Source: Glossina fuscipes (lineage: Eukaryota > Arthropoda > Insecta > Diptera > Glossinidae). Taken from it: a stretch of 64,000 bases of DNA. Shown here piece after piece: positions 10,837 through 20,290 of this stretch. Location of the stretch: NCBI RefSeq assembly GCF_014805625.2, contig NW_024003747.1, positions 409,409 through 473,408 of the forward strand, written 5' to 3'. Within the stretch, counting starts at the first letter, position 1. Each line of letters begins with the position of its first letter. The position numbers were made by a program, and so were the translations under genes. The notes beneath the pieces were generated by a model. It worked only from the letters and a program-made list of their open reading frames with translations, did no database searches and was not told the origin of the DNA.

Positions 10837-11315
10837 TTTCAATGAACTTCTACGCTAGCTGCTGTGTGTTTTGTTATATAATTTCCCAAATTTTAAATGG
10901 TTTTATTGAATTATATGGAGATGTAAGTTTCATAAAAATGTTAAAGAAATGTTGCAGGTGTTACATGTTTATGTGTAATTGTAAAAGAAGCTTACTCGAG
11001 GATATAGTAAATAAACATTTTACAAAACCTTCGCATTTCACTTTTTTTATAATCTATTTGGTTTTTTTTTTAATTTTATTTTTCAATGAAGTTGTACGCT
11101 AGTTGCTATGTGTTTTATTATTTAATTTCCCAAATTTTAAGTGGTTTTATTGAAATATATGGAGAGTGAAGTTTCATAAAAAGATTGAAGAAATGTCGCA
11201 TACATTACATGTTTATGTGTCATTGTAAGAGGAGCTTACTAGAGCGTGCGGTGGATAAAATTTTACCAAATCTTCGCATTTCACTTCTTTAATAATCTAT
11301 TTGGTTTTCTTGAGT
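10837..11315 (+). repeat. tandem duplication, two units of about 244 bp
   Basis: The sequence starting TTTTCAATGAACTTCTACGC at 10837 recurs at 11081 as TTTTCAATGAAGTTGTACGC. The match continues through CCCAAATTTTAA, ATTACATGTTTATGTGT-like text and TTCGCATTTCACTT to TAATCTATTTGG at both ends (11061 and about 11305). The offset is 244 bp with scattered substitutions, so this is an old head-to-tail duplication. The short frames inside it are not conserved between the units, which argues against coding function. Confidence 0.85.
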
Positions 11316-11460
11316 TATACAAACAATCTCTCCACCTTATTTTCCTTCTAGATTTATTTTTTCCAAATTAATGATTTATTTTCAAAAATATTCTGTTTTC
11401 CTTTTTTTTCTCATTTGTTTATTTATTTATTTTTTTTTACATATAATATTACCTTTTATT

Positions 11461-11580
11461 GTAAAAAATTTTAGCGATTCTATTCAATTTATTTTCAACT
11501 TCGCTGAAATTCTACGCTTTTGTTGTAAGAAAATTTTAGTAGTTCTTTAAATTTATTTTCAACTTTCACGCTTTGACTTT
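11461..11580 (+). repeat. tandem duplication, two units of about 64 bp
   Basis: GTAAAAAATTTTAGCGATTC at 11461 recurs as GTAAGAAAATTTTAGTAGTT at about 11525. Both units continue into AATTTATTTTCAACTT and end in a CACGCTTT or TACGCTTTT motif. The motif TTTCAACTTCGCTGAAATTCTACGC also resembles the start of the 244-bp units just upstream, so the whole 10.8-11.6 kb tract may have grown by repeated local duplication. Confidence 0.7.
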
Positions 11581-12220
11581 TCTACTCTTCACTTGTTGGC
11601 CACTCATGCACTACTGATATGTCGCTGATATATTTATGATCTGCATTGCCGTAACTGTTTCTATCAATTCATCATGATTTTTTTCTCTTGTTTTCGCTTT
11701 CGTTCGCTAGTGCAGCGGTTTTTGACCGCATTCCTTGCTGTACTCGCATTTACAACATCCCTTGTGAGCTAACAAATGCACTGCATTGTTTTTGTTTAGC
11801 AGTAGCAAGCAATGCAATGCGAGTAACTGCATCGATGCCATCGCGAGATTTTGTTATTTTCTTTCTAGAGCCTCATCAAAGTTTACAAGGTTGGTAGTCC
11901 ATCTAGTCCTTTACTTAATCCTATTCTTAGCCTAACTTAGCATAGCACTCCCCCCTCAGAGACGAAGAACCTCTGAGGCCAAAACGAGAGACGACTTTAG
12001 CTCCTCATAATATATAAAACAGTTTAGAAATTACATTATAAAAATTTAATAAAAAACTGACTGAAATTTTGACTTAGTTGAAGGCACATTTTATTTAAAA
12101 GCTCTTAATAAAAAAAAAGTAAATAAGTTCATATTATTACGAAAATCCCAAATTCAGTAAATGTCAGCTAAGAAATTTTCGTAATGATAAATTCCCTAAA
12201 GAAGGAAAAACCAAATGAGC
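11581..12220. other. no gene seen; one 8-bp hairpin
   Basis: A perfect hairpin, CCTCAGAG, 9-base loop, CTCTGAGG, lies at 11954-11978 behind a C-run. Otherwise the segment is AT-rich. A 69-codon open frame at 11688-11897 has no recognisable content. Confidence 0.5.
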
Positions 12221-12341
12221 ATTCGCAGGCGCCTCATGCAGCTGCAGGCCGATGAAAACGAGTAGCGGACAAGCAGACAGGTAAAAGCTAAGTGCACATT
12301 CGCAGGCGCGTCATGCAGGTGCAGGCCGATGGAAACGATTA
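12221..12341 (+). repeat. direct repeat, two GC-rich units 77 bp apart
   Basis: ATTCGCAGGCGCCTCATGCA at 12221 recurs at 12298 as ATTCGCAGGCGCGTCATGCA. Both continue with GCAGGCCGATG(A/G)AAACGA(G/T)TAG; about four mismatches occur over roughly 44 bp. The units stand out by GC content from the AT-rich flanks and directly precede the hairpin cluster at 12413-13067. Confidence 0.8.
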
Positions 12342-12412
12342 GAGGAGAAACCTGGCTGAGATTAGAAATAAAACCATAAATTTAGGTATAGAATTTGTAG
12401 CAAGGGTTTAAC

Positions 12413-13067
12413 GTGGGTTCCTGCCTGAAAGGCTTAACCCCACGGTGGCCCAAGCCACTTTAAGCGTACTACGGGGCCTAAACAACACCAGAGTCCAGAA
12501 TGGTTTATTGTGTATGGAACAATAAACCCCACTCTGGTCAGTGGTGAGGCCTAGCTGCACTCGACTGTTCCACTTTGGCTAGGAACTTGTCAACCACAAC
12601 CACCACGAGTACTCCCCGAAGGGCCGCACTCAATCAGTCAGGACTCACAAATTGATCAACGATATGCGTTCAAAAAGGGAAAAATTGTGCTCGCTTCCGC
12701 CATAAGGCTTCCACGGCGCCGTTGATCAATTACCACCATGACCCGCAGGCATCCGTGACATATGTTCAAAAGTAAATAGGCAAAAGGGGAAAAAGCCTTT
12801 CCGTCAAATCCCTTTTTTAATTTTTGCATGTATTAATGTTCAAGAGAGTTTTTAATTAATAGGCCAAAGGGAAGGCCATCCGTCAATTCCTTTTTGCATA
12901 ATTAACTCTCTCTTAAAAAAATTTTAATTCCAACGACTTTATGAACAAAGTCCATCATACACCCGCAGGCATACGTGGCTTTGTGAGGCGAGCCTCCTGA
13001 CCCCCGTGGCTCCCAGTTTATTTTGCAAAGCCTTTGGCATACTTTGGGCGGTTGTTAAAAACAACCG
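12413..13067. other. dense cluster of inverted repeats (possible structured RNA or element end)
   Basis: At least seven stems lie in 655 bp. They are: GTGGGTT/AACCCCAC (12413-12443, one bulge, with inner GCCT/AGGC); GTGGC-CCAA-GCCAC (12445-12458); a 50-base hairpin with CCAGAGT/ACTCTGG and GGTTTATTGT/ACAATAAACC (12488-12537, both arms perfect); CCTAGC/GCTAGG (12550-12583); AATTGATCAACG/CGTTGATCAATT (12650-12731, perfect 12 bp); GAGGC-GA-GCCTC (12985-12996); and CGGTTGTT-AAA-AACAACCG (13049-13067). A 17-base direct repeat (ACCCGCAGGCATCCGTG) occurs at 12741 and, with one change, at 12961. No coding frame fits. It may be the untranslated or terminal part of an unrecognised mobile element, or a structured transcript. 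I cannot name it. Confidence 0.55.
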
Positions 13068-15423
13068 TACTTGCTTCGGATTCACCATACTTCCTTGGTT
13101 GCCAACACCATGAACTACTTTTCTTCGAGATATATAGGTCTCGGGTATTGCACTGACATTTAGGTATAGTAAGATGCTTGCAAAATTGTATATAAATAGA
13201 GTATTTGTGAAAAGTAGGGTTAGTGTGGCAAGAACGTAGAAGTTGAGAGTACGGCCAAAATAAATTGTAAATAAATGATCCTACTGTTAAGGAATATAAT
13301 TGCAAATCAAAGAACTTTGAAGTGTATTTCTCTTGATCAAAATATCCACGATCTAATGATACGGACTGTATCGTAGCAAAACCGAATTTCATAACAGTAT
13401 AAATAATTTTTTTTTTTTTAATTCGAACATATGCTGAGAAAAAAATAACGATGATTATCATAAATTTATAATTGAAAATCAAAAAGAGAATAGAAATTTC
13501 GTAAACAATTTGAAAAAAAGATCATTTGGAAAAAGCGCCAAATTTTAAAGGGAAAAGGAATCCGACAAAAAATATTAGCGATCAGTAACTCAGTTTAATT
13601 CATTGCGCTCAGCAGCAAGAAAGAAACATCATACAGCAAATAAGAACAAGAAGGAGTTCTTTTAGATAACCAGATTACTTTGTTTCTTCAATGTTTTTAT
13701 TTAGTTAACTTCTAATTGATCGTATTATTGTGACCAGACGCGAACATGAATGATTGCGCATTTAAGGTGGGTCATTTTCGAGGGAGTCTTATTGCAAAAT
13801 ATTCTTTAACACTCTTTTTAGTTAAAGATTGATTCTCTTACTGACAATAATAAGAGTTATAAGAAATACTTTAATTTTTCTTTTGAAATATAATCTATGA
13901 TCCTATTACATTGCTTATTCCAAGGGAACAAAGATTCAAATTTTTAATTATTTCTTTTTCTAATATCAATAACTAATATTAATGCCTAATATCTATTAAT
14001 TCTTATAAATAAATTAATTGTTTCCTCATATGCTATTTTATGCGCTATTTCCTTACTCCTTCAATGAAAATTCTATAGACCCGTTTATTGATCCACTCAA
14101 ATTCCCCATGAGCAAGCCTTATTTGCTTTAATGAGTATTTTAGCTGTTATATATTTAAATAACTTGCCCTTTCTTTAACTCGCTTATTTCAAAAGCAAGT
14201 TCAATGCGACAAAACGATCTGTTGTGTATATTTTATATGGGTTTTATTTCAAACTTTTTAGCTTGTAGTGCTTCTTTTAGTGCGCTACTTTCAACAAGTT
14301 TTACTACACTAGAGATACAGAACTAAAAGGTTCTATCTTTCTTAAAAAGTACGTGTAATAAGTCTTGTCGAGTCTTTCGAGAATCTTAACAGTTGTCGAA
14401 TAATTGTTTTCGGTCTCTAACCGAATATATGTTTTGAATATCTTTCTTCTTAGTATACTCACGACGAGAAAACTATTTTCCCTAGCACGGGTAGTGAGCC
14501 ATCGGACGTATTTGCTCTCTTACCACAAAAATATAGTTATTAAAGATGCCCTTTAGCACAACAGTCATTCATTCCAAGATATGTACCGTTGTTTGGAAAT
14601 TCTTTCAAATGAAGCTAAACACTTTTTAGGTCGCCTATGAACAGGCTGGAAAAGTTCATAATAAACACACGTTGACAGAGTAAAAAAAGTTAAAAAAAAA
14701 GAATAAATAGTGCACATAGTTAAATACTACAACTAATTCTACATTAAAATGAATATAATGTTATGATTTTACGGTGCGGGAATATTGCTGATATCGGTAA
14801 GGAGCAGGTCATGGTAATGGTATTGTAGTATAGGTCATGAAGTATAGATGATGTCCTTGTTTCTCTTTCTTTGTTCATTGGTTGTGGTAATTGCTTTTGT
14901 GATTCTTTTGTATGTTTAACTTACTCTTGTATCCATTCTTCTTTAATTATTTTTCTGGTTGTTATTATCGTCTCTGTTTTAATTAAGCCTCTTTGTTTCG
15001 GCTATTGCCTCCATCTCCCTTCTTTTCTAGAAAGACTTAGAAATTTGGCAACTTTTTCGTATATGTTTACTTTTCTAGATTTTTTAATGCGGTTATTAAT
15101 CCTTTTGTTACGGGAGTCATGCCTTACATTTATCATTTACTTTGTTTGGTTGTTTTCTTTTTTTTTTGGATGAGTTTAGGAATGTGTGCAATTGTGTGAA
15201 TATGAAAATCGAACACTAACAATTTGGTTCTAATACACGTAATCCATAAAAATTTCTCTTTGCAACAGTAACCAAGTTGACTTGATGAACATGGCTTATT
15301 TTGATTAAATTTATTTTGATGTATAAAAATCATCTTATTCTCAGTTTTCAGAGCGCGTTTATTTCTTTTTTTAAACCTATTAGGATTTATGTGCATAACA
15401 ACTAATAGTATATTTTTGCATAA
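13068..15423. other. AT-rich stretch, no gene supported
   Basis: The longest open frame is 154 codons on the minus strand (13018-13482). It is rich in Lys, Phe, Ile and Tyr, as random AT-rich DNA would give, and it overlaps the hairpins just before it. Nothing else protein-like was found. Confidence 0.5.
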
Positions 15424-15657
15424 TTGACGCACCAAAACATTGAGGACAATGTTCTCAGCAATTTAGCTGTGTCTCTAACATCCCTATTCGGGAAACTTCT
15501 GGATAATCACGCAACGAACTGCTCGACCATTGAGGCAGACATAGTAGTCATTGTCTGGCCAGTTCATTATTTCCGCCTACATATCTTCGATAAGGAATTC
15601 GACTTTTATAGGCAACCACATAGCCATCCACACAAGTGGTTGGTGGAGAAGACGTAA
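15424..15657 (+). pseudogene. isolated RNase H fragment of a gypsy-type element
   Basis: The 77-residue frame contains NCSTIEADIVVIVWPVHYFR, then LHIFDKEFDFYRQPHSH. This matches the '[25 protein letters not shown]...TDHKPL' signature of Ty3/gypsy RNase H. The catalytic TDH is changed to RQP. No RT or integrase was recognised on either side, so this is a short orphan fragment. It belongs to a different lineage from the elements at 1.3 and 4.7 kb, judging by its wording. Confidence 0.65.
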
Positions 15658-15915
15658 CTACAAGGCTCCTAAGGTGAAGAGAAAGCATCCAAATATATAA
15701 GCTCATCTAGAATACATAATAGAGAACTATAGTAAGATCGCAGGATATCAGGATGATGAGATCAACGATGGGAAAGAAAATGAAGCCTTAGCAGCTGCCC
15801 TGGGGGACAAACGGGCCACTCACAAAAGGAGGACTTAGTTAAAAAGTGGACTTGTCGAGGGAAATGCGATCCTCTTTCACGCGGCTTATTAGTGTGGAAC
15901 CCAAGAGTGCTGCAA

Positions 15916-16016
15916 AAAATTCCAAGCGTGGAATTGTTTGTGCCTTGACAAAATTCCAAGCGTGCAATTGTTTGTGGGTTGACAAAATTCCAAGTGTGGA
16001 ATTGTTTGTACCTTGA
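15916..16016 (+). repeat. minisatellite, three 34-bp units each with a palindrome
   Basis: Three consecutive units start at 15916, 15950 and 15984. Each reads AAAATTCCAAGCGTGGAATT followed by GTTTGTGCCTTGAC, with few changes. The core ATTCCA-AGCG-TGGAAT is a perfect 6-bp inverted repeat in units 1 and 3 (loop AGCG or AGTG). Unit 2 has one mismatch (TGCAAT). The array is direct evidence from the sequence; a function is not implied. Confidence 0.9.
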
Positions 16017-16546
16017 AGAGTGCGATACGCGGTTTAGCCCACAGCAACCGTACGATTATTCTTCCATTTGTAGTGAAGGATTTTAAATATTTTGCACCGT
16101 CGTAGGCTTACAGATGAGTCTAAGAATGAGTGTAATTGCAGGGTACGCCCTTGTCCTGGGAGAACTCTACGTGGATGTTGTAGTCGCGTTTTAATTCTGT
16201 GCAAGAAATATTTAAATTTCTTAGTGTAATTCTTAGCTTTATGGCTTTTTTCGTGTATGAATTATAAAAACCTTTAAACGAATAAAATGTGAATTTAACT
16301 TATATGAATTATATTAATCTTCTATGTGAAAAATTCATTTTAATTTTATGCAATCTACAATTACAGCTCTTGGTAAAACTATGTCTCTTTTTCAGTTAAT
16401 CTTTGTTTACAGTTTCTTTTCCTTTCGCAATATATTCACAGTGGGAACGCGAGTAAGAAGTTTGCTTTAATTTCCTGAAAATTTATGTCGTGGAATCTTT
16501 TAGTTTTTTGTTCTTTTTTTACCTCATTTTGTTGTTTTCACTGGAC
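16017..16546. other. no gene seen; probable leader of the following CR1-type element
   Basis: AT-rich sequence precedes the ORF1 start at 16547. The element's 5' end must lie in or before this stretch, but no target duplication or promoter motif could be recognised. Confidence 0.4.
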
Positions 16547-17590
16547 ATGGATTGTTTATTTACACCATGTCGTGCCAAAACAGGCCGTGAATCAGAATGA
16601 TTTATCTCGTGTTGGCTGTGTGACCGTTTTTGCCATGCAAAGTCTGCTAATATTATCGGCCGTGCTGCTAATGCAGTCCTTGATCCTTCAAAAGGCTTAC
16701 AATGGTCATACCCCGACTGCAGAAAGCGGGACGTAGATTTCCACGAACTCTTCACGGAGACGAGAAATTGTTTCTCAGATTTGAGCAAAACTCTCGGCTC
16801 CTTGTGGGAGAAATTTGAATTAATTAAGACCAGGTTTGATGAGTGTCGTTATATTGCGCATTCATCTTCTTCCTCAGATAGCAAAGTTACAACTCGTGGC
16901 GTAGCGCGTGATTCGTCACCTCTGAGTTCTCCTAAGTACGATTCGATTCCGTAAGCTAGCGATTCCTCAAAGCCTACAAAAAATGTTAGCGTTGTGCTAT
17001 TGTTGAGTCGGTTTGTAACAAATAAGTTACAAATAAGCCGGGAAGTTCTTCTTTGAGCTTTGTTGAAGTGGCAAGGGTATCTCCACCCATTGGCGTCACT
17101 CAGTCTACCCAAGCGTCACTCAATCTACCCAGGCGTCATCTTCTAAAACTAATAATGAGAATAGTAAGTCGTCCTCTCCCGCTGGCTGTTCGACTGTGAA
17201 CGCTGGTCGCCAAACTGCTCGGGCAATTGTGGTTACCACTTCTGTATTTTCCCCATCCGTGAACCGTACTACTCCTAGTACAGATGACATTTGCTTGAAG
17301 GCAGTTCCTCCCAGAGAGGCAATATTTGTGTCAAGACTGGCGCCTGATACATCCGTGGACAACATAAAAGGTTATCTGGCGTTAGAGAGTCCCACCAGTC
17401 AATTTAAAGCGTGTTAGCGTTTTCAAATTGGCTGCTTCTTAACCAAGGCAATCTCGTCTTTTAAAATTTTAGTTCCGACAGAAAACATGGATAAACCATT
17501 GTGGCCGTTTGGATCCTTAATTAAGGAATTTATCTCTTATAATCGATACCGTAATACTAATGCAGTAGCCCTGTCCCTTTCAAAAAACTA
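16547..17590 (+). pseudogene. ORF1 of CR1-type copy A (PHD-like zinc finger protein)
   Basis: The frame opens with MDCLFTPCRAKTGRESE at 16547, a TGA at 16598-16600, then FISCWLCDRFCHAKSANIIG and LQWSYPDCRKRDVDFHELF. The Cys/His spacing (C-x2-C, C-H, C-x-x-C-like) is that of the PHD-type finger at the start of ORF1 in insect CR1-like elements. Frameshifts near 16960-17100 lead to PPREAIFVSRLAPDTS (17300-17360) and AISSFKILVPTENMDK (17445-17495), the C-terminal domain. ORF1 proteins bind element RNA. At least three lesions break it. Confidence 0.75.
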
Positions 17591-17599
17591 AATATTTCT

Positions 17600-20290
17600 T
17601 TAGACTCATTATCTCTCATTTATTAAAATGTTAGGGGCCTAAATTCAAAAACTCGCTTTACCTGCCTAAATTCTGTAAGCACGGAGTTTTCATGAAACTT
17701 GGTTAAACCTGGTCTACATTCGTCGGAACTTTTCCATAATTCGTTTCAAGTTTTCAGAGTTGATCGATTGTAACGCAGTGGTCGTGGTGTTCTAATTGCC
17801 ATATCTGCGGCAGGCCCCTGTTATTCAATTGAATTTCCCATTATTCCCGACGTTAAATTTATCGCGATTCGAGCGAAATTTCCTAATAAACACGTATATG
17901 TGACCTGCTCCTATATTGCCGCAAATTCGGACATCTCCATACATAAGAAACAGGCCTATCTCATTTGCGAAATGGCCAAGCAATCTAAACCTACCGACCT
18001 AGTGATTGCGTTGGGTGAGTTCAATTTGCCTCAAGTCACTTGGTGTTACAGTGATAGTTCTGGCTGTTTGATTCCTACTTCAACATTTGATAGAGCTGTT
18101 GTGTTATTTAACAAATTATTCGATCATAATTTAGTTCAATACAACGGTATCCCTAATTAGATTGGCTTGATCTTTGCTTCGCAAATTTTCCTGAGGTTTG
18201 TGGTAATCGTTGTCTTCCTTTTAGTTTACCTGAGAATGCTTATCATCCAGCATTGGGTATTTCCTTTCAATGTTTCAATGCTAAAATCACACATTTCCTA
18301 TATTATGATTACTTTCTCAGTTAGAAAAATTGATAGCTTACTATCGCCATTCTACAAAGTATTAAATCAAACTATTTCTGCATCCGCTCCGATCAAGCAG
18401 TCCCATCCTCGAAGCAAGTGTCCTCCGCGGTTTAATAAGACAGCTAACTGTTACAAGAATAGGAAAAACAAACTTTTCAAAAAACTTTCGAAGAGTGCTC
18501 CTTCTTTCGACTATTTAGCTTACTCAGTGGCAAGGTACAGATTTAATTCTCTCAACCACCAATATTATTGCAGATACCTTCAGTTTATTAAATCCTCTCT
18601 GTTTGCTAATCCTAAATACTTTTTTAAGTTTGTTAATTTTAAAAGAAAAATCTCCATAAATCCCTCGCTTGTTTCTTTTAATGGCTTTGAGCCTTCGGAT
18701 GATATTTTTTTGAGAAATGCTTCCGACAAAACTTTTTGACTGCTAATTTCGATTTATCAGCAAACTATCCATATCGAATTACCAATTTGGCTTCAATTCC
18801 TAATTTGGTTATTTCCGAAAATGACGTTTTCGAAGGGCTGAGCTCTCTAAAATATAATTGTGTGCCTGGACCTGATGGAATTTCATCACGTGACCTTATG
18901 TCTTGTGCTTGCCGAGCTATGCAGTGTTATCTCAAAGATTTTAACAAGTCCTTGAGTTTAGGTTCTTTCCCTTTTTGTTGGAAGAGTTGTTTCCTTATTC
19001 CTATTCACAAAAGTGGAAAATAGACAACTTGTTGAGAACTACAGAGGCATAGCCAAGTTGAGTGTCTTGCCCAAGTTGTTCGAGCGTATAGTGACTCAGC
19101 ATTTGGTCTTTGCCATTAATTCGTATATTTCTCCGCACCAGCACGGCTTTCGTAAAGGGCGATCTACAGTCACCAACTTGTTAGAGTTTACCTGTCATGT
19201 TTTCAAGGCTTTTTCTAGCGGCTCTCGCACAGATGTTATTTACACTGATTTAAGCAAAGCATTTGATATGGTTAACCATAGACTACTTATCTTTAAACTC
19301 CAAGCCTCTGGTTTCCCACCCTACTTAGTGAAATGGATAAGCTCTTATCTGCACAATAGATCCTTCAGGGTTTTGTTTAACTCCATCACCTCGGATGAAT
19401 TCCCCGTTACGACTGGCGTACCTCAAGGAAGTCACTTAGGTCCTATTTTATTTAGTTAATACATTAACGATCTGCCATCGGTGGTTAATTCCAGCCAGAT
19501 CTTAATGTATGCTTATGATGTGAAACTGTTTTCTTCCTTCTCTGTTGAATCGCAATCACATCAGCTTCAAGGTGATGTGAATAATTTGGATGCATCGTGC
19601 TCTTTAAATCTTCTGAATCTAAATCTAAATAAATGTAAGAAGCTTTCTTTCTTAAGAAGGAAGTCATTCATTACTCAGTATTTCATTGCTTCGCACAAAT
19701 TGGAGGACATCGTTTCGTTGGCAGATTTAGGCGTGCTATTTGACCATAGGTTACGTTTTAACTTGCATATTGAGCTCTCGTTAAGCAAAGCTAGATCCGC
19801 GCTTGGTTTTATAAAGAAGTGGCCCAAAGAGCTTGATGATCCTTATATTACGAAAAGGCTGTACATGTTTAGGGGTCTACCCCTACTTGAGCATGCCTCT
19901 GTTGTCTGGTCTCCTTCACATAGACGTTATGTAGATTCAATTAAATCTATTCAAAAGCTATTCTTGCTGTTTGCCTTTAGGAATTTGGGTTGGAACCCGA
20001 TTGCCTCTCTTCTATCCTATGAAAATAGGTTGCTTCTATTATCCTTACCGCCCCTTGAGAAACGTAGATTTGTTCTTGGGGTTTCCTTCTTAGTCAAAGT
20101 AATAAATGGCTATTGACTAGCCCGCATTACTTGGTGAGATAAGTTTTAATATCCCTAACCGCTTCTCTAGGCACTTTATCTTGATTAAGCTTAGTCAATG
20201 TAAATATTATTATGAGCTCTTTAACCCGCTCACAGTTGTTTGCAGAAATCTAAATGATGTCTATCACTTATTCTCATTATCGGATCCTTT
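17600..20290 (+). pseudogene. ORF2 of CR1-type copy A (endonuclease and reverse transcriptase)
   Basis: The endonuclease begins near 17620 with NVRGLNSKTRF. It continues through GRGVLIAISAAG and carries the metal-binding motif as LGEFNLPQVTW (about 18010), Glu replacing the usual Asp. The RT spans about 18740-19600, with VPGPDGISS, VENYRGIAKLSVLPKLFERI, HGFRKGRSTVTNLLE, IYTDLSKAFDMVNH and TGVPQGSHLGPILFS. The active-site box reads YAYDV (19508-19522) where YADDV is expected, and a TAA interrupts at 19457-19459. Compensating frameshifts lie near 18735 and 19015, and a TAG at 18158-18160. The C-terminal region runs to about 20290. Confidence 0.85.

Larger units (their letters stand above)
16547..20290 (+). 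mobile_element. CR1/Jockey-type non-LTR retrotransposon, family A, copy A
   Basis: It carries ORF1 (PHD-like finger and C-terminal RNA-binding-like part) followed by ORF2 with an apurinic-type endonuclease and RT in the normal order. The same family recurs at 49590-52300 (minus), 54180-54450 (minus, ORF1 only) and 54925-56415 (plus, 3' half), recognised by shared phrases such as ISSFK(I/V)LVPTE, ENYRGIAKL and GLVNHNLLIFKL-like text. This copy loses similarity to copy C near 20290, just after the end of ORF2, so its 3' UTR seems truncated or replaced. It is inactive: frameshifts, stops and a damaged RT active site. Confidence 0.85.

Noticed and set aside
9867..12220. A 5' LTR for the minus-strand gypsy element
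   Set aside because: I could not find a matching copy near 4.2-5.0 kb or a primer-binding site, so no LTR is annotated.
12413..13067. Helitron end or CRISPR-like array
   Set aside because: No Rep/helicase, no TC...CTRR boundary I can defend, and no regular repeat-spacer pattern; left as an unassigned hairpin cluster.
13018..13482. 154-codon minus-strand open frame
   Set aside because: Composition (Lys, Phe, Ile, Tyr) is that of AT-rich chance frames, it overlaps a perfect hairpin, and it matches no family.
14871..15173. 100-codon plus-strand frame that looks membrane-like
   Set aside because: The hydrophobic Phe/Leu/Ile run comes from T-rich DNA; no signal, homologue or exon structure.
15916..16016. 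CRISPR array
   Set aside because: The units are contiguous with no spacers and the sequence is eukaryotic; it is a minisatellite.
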